This document shows, one piece after another, positions 35,155-43,293 of a stretch of 64,000 nt of DNA. This stretch comes from Streptomyces albiflavescens (GTDB taxonomy: Bacteria; Actinomycetota; Actinomycetes; Streptomycetales; Streptomycetaceae), in assembly GCF_014645835.1 (NCBI RefSeq), contig NZ_BMMM01000001.1:1-64000 (forward strand), read 5' to 3'. How positions within the stretch are numbered: the first letter of the stretch is position 1; each line of letters begins with the position of its first letter. Below the pieces are notes generated by a model. It had not been told where the DNA came from and searched no databases. It saw nothing but the letters and a program-made list of their open reading frames with translations. The position numbers were made by a program, and so were the translations under genes.

Positions 35155-35415
35155 TCAGCGGTGGGACTCGGGTTCGACGTACTCGAAGGTCGGGCCGGCG
35201 GTTGTGCCGTCTCCGTCGGGCGCCTCCATCAGGCCCTGCGCCTGTGCCTTGAGCGCGTACATCATGCCGGTCGCGGCCCCAAGCTTCTTCGGACTGCCGT
35301 TGAACGCCTGATCCAGTAGATGGAGCAGTACGCAGTACGTCTGGTTGAACTCCTCCTGGGCAATTCGGATCGGACTGCCCACAGGGTGATCTGCCAGCCG
35401 CTGATTGGGGCGCAT
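35155..35415 (-). pseudogene. C-terminal fragment of a ferritin-like (VioB/iminophenyl-pyruvate dimer synthase type) protein
   Basis: The minus-strand frame reads HPVGSPIRIAQEEFNQTYC, LLHLLDQAFNGSPKKLGAAT, MYALKAQAQGLME and TAGPTFEYVEP. This is the characteristic C-terminal end of the ferritin-like domain found in VioB-type proteins. The N-terminal metal-binding helices are absent: upstream the frame continues without similarity and soon meets the divergent flavoprotein promoter. It is therefore a truncated remnant. Confidence 0.6.
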
Positions 35416-35513
35416 CGGGTGGACGCTGCTGTCCGCTGGGCAAGGAGGAGCGCGATTCGTTCCTCGTGCATCCTCGACCGCATCCTGCCGTGACGCCCCC
35501 GTGGCGCCGAGCT

Positions 35514-35540
35514 TGTCACAGATGGCGCGACGGCCCGGTC
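35514..35540 (+). promoter_or_regulatory. ECF41/SigJ-type promoter before the flavoprotein gene
   Basis: TGTCACA (35514-35520), a 16-base spacer and GGTC (35537-35540). It ends 35 bases before the GTG start at 35576. Confidence 0.7.
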
Positions 35541-35575
35541 GTAGTGAATGACAACCTTTGCGATCGGAGAAGACC

Positions 35576-37306
35576 GTGGCTATCACCGAACAACGTCTCG
35601 CCACCATGGTGCTGGTGATCGGCACCGGAGGAGCCGGGCTGCGAGCAGCGATCGAACTGGCTGAGGCCGGTGTCGACGTCCTCGCGGTCGGCAAGCGTCC
35701 GAAGGAGGACGCTCATACCGCGCTTGCCGCCGGAGGCATCAACGCGGCCCTGGCCACCATGGATCCCGAGGACAGCTGGCAGCAGCACGCAGCCGACACT
35801 CTCAAGGAGAGTTATCTGCTGGCCGACCCTCGCACTGTCGGGATCGTCACCCAGGGCGCGGCCCGAGGCATCGACGACCTGGAACGCTACGGCATGGCCT
35901 TCGCCAGGGAAGAGGACGGCCGCATCTCCCAGCGCTTCTTCGGCGCGCACAAATTCCGCCGGACCGCCTTCGCCGGTGACTACACCGGACTGGAGATCCA
36001 GCGCACGCTCATCAGGCGCATGGACCAGCTCGACATCCCCGTGCTCGACGGCGTGTACATCACTCGGCTCCTGGTGCACGACGGTGCTGTCTTCGGTGCC
36101 TACGGCTTCGACGTCACGAACGGAAAGCGCTACCTGATCCACGCGGACGCAGTCATTCTCGCTGCCGGCGGCCACACGCGAATCTGGCGGCGCACTTCCT
36201 CGCGGCGCGACGAGAACACGGGCGACTCCTTCCGCCTGGCCGTGGAGGCCGGAGCCCGCCTGCGCGACGCCGAACTGGTCCAGTTCCATCCTTCCGGGAT
36301 CATCGAGCCGGAGAACGCGGCCGGCACCCTGGTCAGCGAGGCCGCCCGGGGTGAGGGCGGGGTTCTGCGCAATGCGCTCGGGGAACGGTTCATGGCCCGC
36401 TATGACGCCGACCGTATGGAGCTGTCCACCCGCGACCGCGTGGCCCTGGCCTCGTACACGGAGATCAAGGAAGGGCGGGGGACCCCCAAGGGAGGGGTGT
36501 GGCTCGATGTCTCCCACCTGCCACGGCAGACGATCATGACGCGGCTCCCCCGTGTCTACCAGACTCTTCTGGACCTGCAGATGCTGGACATCACCCGCGA
36601 ACCGATCGAGATCGCGCCCACCGCGCACTACTCGATGGGCGGGGTGTGGGTGCGTCCCGAGGACCACAGCACCGATGTGCGTGGCCTGTACGCGATCGGT
36701 GAGGCGTCGAGTGGGCTCCACGGCGCCAATCGCCTCGGCGGGAACAGTCTCATAGAGCTGCTGGTGTTCGGCCGCATCACGGGTCAGGCGGCCGCCGCGT
36801 ATTCACAGTCCCTGACCGCGCAGCCGCGGTCGGCGTCGGCAATCGCGCATGCCCGTGAGGAGGTCGACGATCTCCTTGCCGCAGACGGGCCGGAGAACGT
36901 CCGCGCCTTGCAGCGTGCCATCCGCAACACCATGACCGAGCATGCGGGAGTTGTACGCGACGAAGAGGGCCTACGCACCGGGCTGGCGGAACTCGCGGTG
37001 ATCGAGAAGAGGATGGAGGACGTCGGCATACACCCGGACATCGCCGGCTATCAGGACCTCGCGCACGCCTTTGATCTCAAGTCCGCCGCCCTGGCAGCCC
37101 GGGCCACCCTGGAGGCGGCGCTGGAGCGCCGTGAGACCCGTGGCTGCCACAACCGCAGCGACTACCCCGACCTGGATCCCGCCCTGCGGGTCAATCTCGT
37201 GTGGTCCCCGACGACGGGCATCACCCGCGAGAGTATTCCGGCCATCCCCGACGAGATTTCCTCTCTGATGGAGGAGGTCTCGACCGACGGGAAGCTTGCC
37301 GAATGA
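35576..37306 (+). CDS. FAD-dependent fumarate reductase/succinate dehydrogenase flavoprotein-like oxidoreductase
   Basis: This 576-residue protein of the SdhA/FrdA/NadB family begins with a Rossmann loop (MVLVIGTGGAGLRAAIELAE). The HTALAAGGINAAL segment is where FAD attaches through His in complex-bound members. Active-site residues are seen in ELVQFHPSG, STRDRVALAS and IAPTAHYSMGG, and the C-terminal domain carries the ETRGCHNRSDYP motif. There is no iron-sulfur or membrane-anchor subunit gene nearby, so it may be a soluble reductase or use a partner encoded elsewhere. GTG 35576 follows GGAGAAG. It carries an ECF41-type promoter and can be the O of the COE set. Confidence 0.85.
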   Translation: MAITEQRLATMVLVIGTGGAGLRAAIELAEAGVDVLAVGKRPKEDAHTALAAGGINAALATMDPEDSWQQHAADTLKESYLLADPRTVGIVTQGAARGIDDLERYGMAFAREEDGRISQRFFGAHKFRRTAFAGDYTGLEIQRTLIRRMDQLDIPVLDGVYITRLLVHDGAVFGAYGFDVTNGKRYLIHADAVILAAGGHTRIWRRTSSRRDENTGDSFRLAVEAGARLRDAELVQFHPSGIIEPENAAGTLVSEAARGEGGVLRNALGERFMARYDADRMELSTRDRVALASYTEIKEGRGTPKGGVWLDVSHLPRQTIMTRLPRVYQTLLDLQMLDITREPIEIAPTAHYSMGGVWVRPEDHSTDVRGLYAIGEASSGLHGANRLGGNSLIELLVFGRITGQAAAAYSQSLTAQPRSASAIAHAREEVDDLLAADGPENVRALQRAIRNTMTEHAGVVRDEEGLRTGLAELAVIEKRMEDVGIHPDIAGYQDLAHAFDLKSAALAARATLEAALERRETRGCHNRSDYPDLDPALRVNLVWSPTTGITRESIPAIPDEISSLMEEVSTDGKLAE

Positions 37307-37372
37307 CCTGTCTCGTCCGACCAGGCTCCTGATGGCCGATTCGGAGAATTTTCTCGATTCTTCCGAACACGC

Positions 37373-37399
37373 TGTCACAAGTGAAGGAGCTGTCCTGTC
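37373..37399 (+). promoter_or_regulatory. ECF41/SigJ-type promoter before the NmrA-like gene
   Basis: TGTCACA (37373-37379), a 16-base spacer and TGTC (37396-37399). The 94-base leader to ATG 37493 has no obvious structure. Confidence 0.65.
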
Positions 37400-37492
37400 T
37401 CTTCCAGTGGAGACCGAATTAGTTCGAGTGCCGGTGAGCAGCTCATCTCAGAATGCGCGCCGCACCATGAAAACCTCCGAGAGGAATCCGTT

Positions 37493-38239
37493 ATGAAGGT
37501 CGTAGTGATCGGTGGAACCGGGCTCATCGGCTCGAAGCTGGTCGGCAAGCTCAATGATCACGGGCATGAGGCGGTCGCGGCCGCGCCCAACACCGGGGTC
37601 AACACCCTGACGGGCGAAGGTCTGGCCGAAGTCTTGGAGGGCGCGTCGGTCGTCGTCGACGTGTCCAACTCCCCCTCCTTCGAGGACCAGGCCGTCATGG
37701 ACTTCTTCCGCACCTCCACGACCAACCTCCTGAAGGCGGAGGCCGAGGCCGGCGTGCAGCACCACGTGGCGCTGTCCGTGGTAGGCACCGAACGTCTCCA
37801 GGAGAGCGGCTACTTCCGCGCCAAGCAGGCCCAGGAAGAGCTGATCAAGGCGTCCGGCATCCCCTACTCCATTGTCCACGCCACCCAGTTCTTCGAGTTC
37901 ATGAAGGGGATCGCCGCAGAGGCCACCAAGGGCGACACCGTGCGTCTGGCCCCTGTCAAGATCCAGCCCATCGGCTCCGACGACGTGGCCGCGGCCGTCG
38001 GCCGCACCGCCGTCGGCACTCCGGTCAACGGCGTGGCGGAGGTAGCGGGCCCCGACGAGTTCCAGCTCGACGAGCTCATCCGCAAGGGGCTCGCCGCCAA
38101 GAACGACCCCCGCACGGTGGTCTCGGATGTGCACGCCCGGTACTTCGGTGCCGAGCTCAAAGAGACCACCCTCCTGCCGGGGCCTGACGCGCACATCGCC
38201 GCAACTCGGTTCGTCGACTGGCTCGCGCAGCAGCAGTAA
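37493..38239 (+). CDS. NmrA-like NAD(P)H-binding protein / atypical SDR epimerase
   Basis: This 248-residue protein starts with the dinucleotide loop VIGGTGLIGSKLV. LSVVGTERL and YFRAKQAQEELI follow, the atypical-SDR equivalents of the catalytic strand and Tyr-x-x-x-Lys region, and then PYSIVHATQFFEF. It belongs to the NmrA/NAD-dependent epimerase group that recurs next to ECF41 sigma factors as the E of COE. The reaction is unknown, probably reduction of a small electrophile or redox sensing. GAGAGG lies eight bases before the ATG. A hairpin follows the stop codon, so YceI downstream probably has its own promoter. Confidence 0.88.
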   Translation: MKVVVIGGTGLIGSKLVGKLNDHGHEAVAAAPNTGVNTLTGEGLAEVLEGASVVVDVSNSPSFEDQAVMDFFRTSTTNLLKAEAEAGVQHHVALSVVGTERLQESGYFRAKQAQEELIKASGIPYSIVHATQFFEFMKGIAAEATKGDTVRLAPVKIQPIGSDDVAAAVGRTAVGTPVNGVAEVAGPDEFQLDELIRKGLAAKNDPRTVVSDVHARYFGAELKETTLLPGPDAHIAATRFVDWLAQQQ

Positions 38240-38248
38240 GTCATGCGG

Positions 38249-38276
38249 GTGGCCCCTGTCAGCAGGCGGGGGCCAC
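38249..38276 (+). terminator. Hairpin after the NmrA-like gene
   Basis: GTGGCCCC (38249-38256) pairs with GGGGCCAC (38269-38276) over a 12-base loop, ten bases after the stop codon. Confidence 0.6.
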
Positions 38277-38428
38277 GTCTGCGCTCCAGCCGTGGGTCAA
38301 GAGTCCGGGCTTCGACGTTCATGACCCGCAACACTTCCGCCGAGCAGCAGCCTTGAATTCAGATGCGGGGCCGCAGCGTACCGGAATTCACCCCAGCTGA
38401 GATGTACGCAAAGAGGAGCCGACTCGCC

Positions 38429-39025
38429 ATGCTGAGCCGCGGGGAAACCAACGCGCCTGTTCTCGCGCCCCATGAAAGGCTGACCGGTGTCTACACTATT
38501 GACCCCGTCCACAGCACGATCGCCTTTTCCGTCCGGCACGCCATGATCACCAACGTGCGCGGGAATTTCACCGCCTTCGAGGGACTCCTCAAACTCGATG
38601 GGCGCCAACCCACCCGGTCCGAGGCCTACGTCAGTGTCCAGACCGGCAGTCTGGACACGGGATCCACGGAGCGGGACGCCCATGTCACCGGCCCGGATTT
38701 CCTCGACTCCGCGTCGTTCCCCCTCATGAGCTTCCGCTCCACCGGAGTCCTCGACGCCGATGACGACCAGTTCCGTATGGCCGGATACCTTCGGATCAAG
38801 GACATCGAACTGCCCGTTCACATCGACCTCGAGCTCGGTGGAGCGAGCCGGGACCCCAACGGTCTGAACCGTGTCGGCTTCGAGGGCACGGCCATCCTGC
38901 GACGTTCCGACTGGGGACTCGACTGGAACACGGCATTGGCCGCAGGCGGGGTCCTGCTCAGCGACAAGGTGAAGCTGATTCTCGACATCTCCGCAGTCCG
39001 GCTGGAGCAGACAGGCGCCGCCTAG
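38429..39025 (+). CDS. YceI family lipocalin-like protein
   Basis: The protein is 198 residues. YTIDPVHSTIAFSVRHAMIT and VRGNFTAFEG are the YceI signature, and the remainder is an extended beta-barrel (DSASFPLMSFRSTGV, LRIKDIELPVHIDLEL). YceI proteins bind isoprenoid or fatty lipids such as polyprenols or quinone-like molecules. No signal peptide is present, so it should be cytoplasmic. ATG 38429 has AGAGGAG 10 bases upstream; ATG 38402 is a poorer choice. I found no ECF41-type element directly before it. Confidence 0.9.
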   Translation: MLSRGETNAPVLAPHERLTGVYTIDPVHSTIAFSVRHAMITNVRGNFTAFEGLLKLDGRQPTRSEAYVSVQTGSLDTGSTERDAHVTGPDFLDSASFPLMSFRSTGVLDADDDQFRMAGYLRIKDIELPVHIDLELGGASRDPNGLNRVGFEGTAILRRSDWGLDWNTALAAGGVLLSDKVKLILDISAVRLEQTGAA

Positions 39026-39062
39026 ACCCCCATTCTTTCCGCTCTCTGCCGCAGAAGGACGC

Positions 39063-39236
39063 ATGATGACTCGAGCCACTGAGACCCCAACCGACATCGC
39101 GACCACAGTCGTGTCGCTAGCCACTGAAGCGACAGAGCTGGAGACCCGTGTCAACGAGCTTCGCCAAGAACTCGCGAACCTCAAGGACCGGATGAGGGCC
39201 ATCTCCACCGCTCTGCAGCAGATTCCCCCCACTTAA
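39063..39236 (+). CDS. Small coiled-coil protein, 57 residues
   Basis: The frame MMTRATETPTDIATTVVSLA followed by TEATELETRVNELRQELANL and KDRMRAISTALQQIPPT is a near-continuous amphipathic helix with Leu/Val heptads, ending at TAA 39234. AAGGA at 39055-39059 is well placed for ATG 39063 or 39066. It follows YceI by 37 bases and is probably cotranscribed. I know of no family with a function. Its helix resembles the N-terminal coiled coil of the protein at 44119-44712, so the two might pair. Confidence 0.7.
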   Translation: MMTRATETPTDIATTVVSLATEATELETRVNELRQELANLKDRMRAISTALQQIPPT

Positions 39237-39572
39237 GCTGCCGGACCGTTCAGCGACGTGATGGCCCGAGTGGGAATGGAGATGAATCAGCATGTTGCTC
39301 CAGACAGCCACGTATCTCGCGGGCGGGGTGAGGTTCAAGCCGAGGCCGTTCAGTTCGAAGTCCGGCGGATACGTCGGGATGCCATCGGGCGTTTGAGTCC
39401 GGCCCATGGTCACAAAGCCGCCGGCGACGACTACTCGCTCGCCTTCTGGGTGGTGAACTGGGCACACATGCACGACTGTCACCGGGTAAATGATCGCGCG
39501 CCGCGCCCCCGGGATCGGCGTAATCGCCCAACTCCCAGGCCAGGATGGGAACAGACCCCACCCGCAATGCAT
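39117..39572 (-). CDS. Doubtful minus-strand ORF of unknown function
   Basis: The frame from ATG 39572 has fairly GC-rich third positions up to about 39250 and includes DGIPTYPPDFELNGLGLNLT and RYVAVWSNMLIHLHSHSGHH. Its last 40 codons, however, lie antisense to the well-supported small gene at 39063-39236, and no ribosome-binding site was seen. It could be a remnant of a displaced gene. I do not recognise it. Confidence 0.2.
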   Translation of the reverse strand: MHCGWGLFPSWPGSWAITPIPGARRAIIYPVTVVHVCPVHHPEGERVVVAGGFVTMGRTQTPDGIPTYPPDFELNGLGLNLTPPARYVAVWSNMLIHLHSHSGHHVAERSGSLSGGNLLQSGGDGPHPVLEVREFLAKLVDTGLQLCRFSG

Positions 39573-39591
39573 TTCTCCCTGAGCCCGTGTA

Positions 39592-39834
39592 TCAGCGTCG
39601 GTGTCTGCTGGTGATCTCCTGATACTCATGCGCCGTCGGCTTGATGATCTGCGTACCCTCGCCGTAGAGGTTGCGGCTGAGCACGGCACGCAGGCGGCGC
39701 GCAAGGCGGAATCCGGCATCCGTGCCTCCTCCATTGGCCGCGGGGACCAACCGGCATTCGCTCTCCGTCAAGCCGCCCCAGATGCCTTCCACCTGCCCCG
39801 CCTGGAGGACTCCGTCCGGCCGGACGGAGCCTCG
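39592..39834 (-). pseudogene. C-terminal fragment of a WhiB-like protein
   Basis: On the minus strand the open frame contains LQAGQVEGIWGGLTESECRL, matching the G-[VI]-W-G-G turn and following TE residues near the C-terminus of WhiB-like iron-sulfur regulators, then a basic tail (FRLARRLRAVLSRN). A stop at 39835-39837 precedes it, and none of the four cluster cysteines is found in any frame upstream. If the resemblance is real, this is a truncated remnant. Confidence 0.4.
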
Positions 39835-39937
39835 TCACCGGTGGTGCTGGGAGGGGGGTTGACTATACGAGCCGGCTGACAGCCGGGACCTCACCAGAGC
39901 TCTGAACCAACGCGGCTGAGTCACATCGGTTTCCGTG

Positions 39938-39974
39938 CTCAACCATCGGTGGCCCAGTGCCATCGATGGTTGAG
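39938..39974. repeat. 11-bp perfect inverted repeat directly before a phosphotransferase gene
   Basis: CTCAACCATCG (39938-39948) and CGATGGTTGAG (39964-39974) are separated by 15 bases, and the right arm ends seven bases before the ATG. It occupies the leader and would hide the ribosome-binding site as RNA, or could be a protein operator as DNA. The other bases from 39837 to 39981 show no gene. Confidence 0.55.
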
Positions 39975-39981
39975 TGACACC

Positions 39982-40878
39982 ATGGACAGCTTCGAGATCG
40001 ATCACAGCTTGGTGCGCTCCCTGGTGCGAGAGCAGCATCCTGACCTTGCAGGCTTGGACGTGCGTGAGGTGGCCGGCGGTTGGGACAACCAACTGTGGCG
40101 TCTCGGGGACGAGTTGGCCGTGCGCATGCCGCGCACGGAGCGAGCGCCCTCCCTCCTGCGCAAAGAGCACCGGTGGCTGCCGACCCTGGCCCCGCGCCTT
40201 CCACTACCGGTCCCGACCCCCATGCGGATCGGTGAACCGTCCGCACGCTTTCCGCGGCCATGGACCATCGCAACCTGGGTTCCCGGCGAACCAGCAGACC
40301 GCGCCCCCATCAGCCACGACCGCTCGGCCGACACTTTGGCGGGTTTCCTCAAGGCGCTCCATGTGAAGGCGCCCGCCGAGGCACCGGTCAGTCCGGATCG
40401 CGGCGTTTCCCTTAAGACGCTCACGGACGGTTTCGAAAAGATGGTCAGGGAAGTCGCCTCCGGAGGCGTTGCCGCCGACCTCCAGAACGTCCGGGACGTC
40501 TGGAACGAGGCCGTTGCGGCCCCCGATTGGCAGGGTGCGCCGGTATGGCTGCACGGCGACCTTCATCCGGCGAATGTCGTCGTCCTGGACGGGACACTCT
40601 CGGGCGTGATCGACTTCGGCGACATGTGTGCCGGCGATCCGGCGGTCGATCTCGCGGCTGCGTGGGTACTCCTTCCCGCAGGCGCGGTATCACGGTTCTT
40701 CGACGCGTACGCGCACACCGACGAGGCGATGATCCGGCGCGCTCGAGGGCTGGCTGCCTCGAAGAGCCTCTTCCTCATCCTCATGGGCCAGGCCGGGGAG
40801 CGGGGCCTGCCCGGCGGCAAACCGAAATGGGGACCTGCGGGCCGGGCGGCTCTTGATCGTGTTCTGGCATCGATCTAG
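39982..40878 (+). CDS. APH-fold aminoglycoside/sugar phosphotransferase
   Basis: This 298-residue kinase-like protein has a nucleotide-binding lobe (VAGGWDNQLWRLGDELAVRM), the brackets WLHGDLHPANVVV (catalytic HGD-x-x-x-x-N) and GVIDFGDMCAGDPAVDLAAAW (metal-binding Asp). The sequence is typical of the Streptomyces group annotated as aminoglycoside phosphotransferases, whose real substrates are mostly unknown. Start ATG 39982 has no good Shine-Dalgarno, but an 11-bp inverted repeat ends just upstream, suggesting unusual control. It is not obviously part of the ECF41 set. Confidence 0.85.
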   Translation: MDSFEIDHSLVRSLVREQHPDLAGLDVREVAGGWDNQLWRLGDELAVRMPRTERAPSLLRKEHRWLPTLAPRLPLPVPTPMRIGEPSARFPRPWTIATWVPGEPADRAPISHDRSADTLAGFLKALHVKAPAEAPVSPDRGVSLKTLTDGFEKMVREVASGGVAADLQNVRDVWNEAVAAPDWQGAPVWLHGDLHPANVVVLDGTLSGVIDFGDMCAGDPAVDLAAAWVLLPAGAVSRFFDAYAHTDEAMIRRARGLAASKSLFLILMGQAGERGLPGGKPKWGPAGRAALDRVLASI

Positions 40879-41320
40879 GAGGCCGGACACTCCCGCTGGC
40901 TCGACTTCGGTGGCACGGCAGGGGCGCCACACGTGTTGCACACCGGCAGGAGGCCCCAGAATTCGCTCACGGTCTTTTCGGTCTCCGCGAAGAGGTACCG
41001 GGGGCTGTCAGATGAGACGGACAACCGGGCATGTGTGACACGCAGCCGCGTTCCACGTCCCGCTGCGGGGGACGCTCCACGGGACAGCCCGTGTCACAAG
41101 ATCCGCGTGTGCCCGGTCTTACGGAGTGAGCCGAGAATGTGAACAGGTGCGTCGTACGGCTGGACACAGCCGTCGGCTACTGCAACGTTCGTGCCGGGCA
41201 CAGGGGCGTGCTTCGTGGCACACCGTCGGGACGCCGAAACCACTGAAGCCCTCCTGAACGTCCACGGAGTTGCTGCATGCGGTTGGGTTGTGTGGTGCCG
41301 TGCGGGAGGGAGGATGCCGT
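40879..41320. other. 442-base intergenic region upstream of the first ECF41 gene
   Basis: No gene was recognised. It carries a TGTCACA box on the plus strand (41092) with an ideal -10 partner, and a second TGTCACA box on the minus strand (41034-41040) whose best -10 partner is at a 14-base spacing. About 200 bases of leader separate the plus promoter from the sigma gene start. Confidence 0.5.
41092..41118 (+). promoter_or_regulatory. ECF41/SigJ-type promoter upstream of the first ECF41 sigma gene
   Basis: TGTCACA (41092-41098), a 16-base spacer and GGTC (41115-41118). This suggests autoregulation, or control by the second ECF41 factor. Confidence 0.65.
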
Positions 41321-42259
41321 ATGGACGAGGCTGACGCGGTGCCGATCGCGGAGTTGCTTGACGAGCGTCGGTATCTGCTGGATGTCGCCTACTGGATGTT
41401 GGGTAGTGCCGGTGAGGCGGAGCGTGTGGTCGATGAGGTCTACCGTCGGTGGTACGGGCTGTCGGATACGGCGCGCCGGGAGATCGTACGGCCGCGGTGC
41501 TGGCTTGCGAAGACCGCGGGCAGGAGCTGTCTGATGCGGCTTGCCCTCGCCGACCGGCTGGATGACGGGGACTTCGGGGCTGGGGTCTTGGAGGCCGTCG
41601 AGGTGGCTGAGCGTCCCGCTGCCGCGCTGGAGGTGGAGGTGGAGGTGAGTCGGATTCTGCTGGACGGGCTGGGTTGCCTGTCAACGGCCGAGCGGGTGGT
41701 GTTCGTGCTCAATGATGTGTTCGGGATGACCCCCGACACGGTCGCGGACATCGTGGGGCGCTCGGAGCCGGAGTGCGCCGACCTGGCCGAACGGGCCCGT
41801 GACTGCCTTCGGGCCCAGCGCTCGCATCCCACGACGCCGCGGGAGCACGATGTGCTGGTCCGCGCCGTCGGTCGGGCCTGTCTGGCCGAGGACGCGGAGT
41901 TCCTGGCGTCGTTGCTGTGTCCGGACGTCACGGCGTTCTTCGACGGCGGTGGCAAGGTGAGGGCGTTGAGCAGGCCGGTACACGGCGGCCGGCAGGTCGC
42001 GCACAGTCTGCTGACCCTGCTGGCCCGTCGGCCGCGGACCACCCTGACCCCTCAGTCCGTCAACGGTCGTACCGGCCTGGTCGCCCGCTACGACCACCAG
42101 GTCGCCGCCGTCATCAGCCTCGACATCGCCGACCACCGGGTCACACAGGTCTGGGTCATCCTCAACCCCGACAAACTACGCTCCTGGAACCCACCCACCA
42201 CCCGCGATGGCCGCGCCTCACACCGGCTCCCGTCACAGCGTGGGGACAGCTGTTCCTGA
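41321..42259 (+). CDS. ECF41 (SigJ-like) RNA polymerase sigma factor with NTF2-like C-terminal extension
   Basis: The protein has 312 residues, against about 190 for ordinary ECF factors. Region 2 is LLDVAYWMLGSAGEAERVVD and region 4 is LSTAERVVFVLNDVFGM with DIVGRSEPECADLAERARDC. The C-terminal 110 residues are a SnoaL/NTF2-like domain carrying both ECF41 hallmarks: DGGGK (FFDGGGKVRA) and NPDKL (VILNPDKLRSW). In this group the extension replaces a separate anti-sigma factor, with part of it inhibitory and part needed for activity. The start is ATG 41321, after GGAGG. It is convergent with a second ECF41 gene and has the family's promoter element upstream. Confidence 0.92.
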   Translation: MDEADAVPIAELLDERRYLLDVAYWMLGSAGEAERVVDEVYRRWYGLSDTARREIVRPRCWLAKTAGRSCLMRLALADRLDDGDFGAGVLEAVEVAERPAAALEVEVEVSRILLDGLGCLSTAERVVFVLNDVFGMTPDTVADIVGRSEPECADLAERARDCLRAQRSHPTTPREHDVLVRAVGRACLAEDAEFLASLLCPDVTAFFDGGGKVRALSRPVHGGRQVAHSLLTLLARRPRTTLTPQSVNGRTGLVARYDHQVAAVISLDIADHRVTQVWVILNPDKLRSWNPPTTRDGRASHRLPSQRGDSCS

Positions 42260-42357
42260 TCGCTTTTTGAGAGGCGTGTTCGAAGTCGTCGGGCATGGCA
42301 GCAGGTCGTCCCACAGCGTCCGCGCCCCGTCGGGAAGGCCTCGTCCCATCGCCACAG

Positions 42358-43293
42358 TCACACACCGTCCGGCGCTGGGCCGAGGGCAGTGGTGAAGCGG
42401 GACCGTGAATCGAGGAACGCGGCGATCTTGCTCGGGTTGAACACCCACATCACCTTGTAGATGCCTTCCTTCGCGGCGGCTATCGTCAGGAACGTGCTGG
42501 GTTCGCCGTCTCGGTAGATCATCACGCCCGTACGGCCGTTGGCGGCGACCAACTCGACACCCACGCTCTGCCAGAACCGCGGATACGCGGTCGCCAGGTT
42601 GGCTACGCGTGCACGGCCCAGCACAGGCTTGCGAGCAGCGCCTCGGATGCCGTTGCCATCGGACAGGCTGACGGCATCGGGGGTGAGAAGGGCTTCCAGC
42701 GAAGCCACGTCTCCCGTTTGAGCTGCGGAGACGAAGGCGTTCAGAAGGCGCCGGTGCTCTGCCGTGTCCACGCTCTCTCGCTGCCCGTCCGCCAGATGCT
42801 TGCGAGCGCGGCTTACGATCTTCCGCACGTTGACGAGGCTGAGTTGAAGGATTTCAGCGATCTCGGCATAGGCGTAGTCGAATGCCTCGCGCAGTACGTA
42901 TGCGGCACGCTCGGTTGGGCTCAGCGTCTCCAACACCAGGAGCAGAGCCAGCTCCAAAGCCTCTGCGCGCTGTGCGCCCACCTCCGGGTCCGCGCTCGTG
43001 TCGATGGGCTCGGGCAGCCACGGTCCGATGTAGGTCTCCCTGCGCACGCGCGCCGATTGCGCGACGTTGATGGCCAAGCGGGTCGCGGTGCTCGAGAGGA
43101 AGGCCACCGGGCTGACCACCACAGAGCGGTCGGCGTTCTGCCAACGCAGCCACACTTCCTGGACCACGTCTTCAGCCTCGACCGCGCTGCCGAGTATGCG
43201 GTAAGCGATGCCGAAGAGACGTGCCCTGTGCTGTACAAAGACCGAAACAGCCTCTTCAAGGTCACTTGCCGTGGGGGACGGTTCGAAATGCAT
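42358..43293 (-). CDS. Second ECF41 (SigJ-like) RNA polymerase sigma factor
   Basis: This 311-residue factor has a canonical region 2 (LFGIAYRILGSAVEAEDVVQ, then EVWLRW) and region 4 (LSPTERAAYVLREAFDYAYA with EIAEILQLSLVNVRKIVSRA). The C-terminal NTF2-like domain is complete, but its hallmarks vary: SDGNG replaces DGGGK and NPSKI replaces NPDKL. The start is taken at ATG 43293 (MHFEPSP); the frame extends to 43344. It is convergent with the first ECF41 gene, with 98 bases between them. An ECF41-type promoter lies upstream on the same strand. Confidence 0.92.
   Translation of the reverse strand: MHFEPSPTASDLEEAVSVFVQHRARLFGIAYRILGSAVEAEDVVQEVWLRWQNADRSVVVSPVAFLSSTATRLAINVAQSARVRRETYIGPWLPEPIDTSADPEVGAQRAEALELALLLVLETLSPTERAAYVLREAFDYAYAEIAEILQLSLVNVRKIVSRARKHLADGQRESVDTAEHRRLLNAFVSAAQTGDVASLEALLTPDAVSLSDGNGIRGAARKPVLGRARVANLATAYPRFWQSVGVELVAANGRTGVMIYRDGEPSTFLTIAAAKEGIYKVMWVFNPSKIAAFLDSRSRFTTALGPAPDGV

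Noticed and set aside
41014..41040. Minus-strand TGTCACA at 41034-41040 as a seventh ECF41 promoter
   Set aside because: With a 16-base spacer the -10 would be TCTC; CGTC occurs only at a 14-base spacing, and no minus-strand gene lies downstream.
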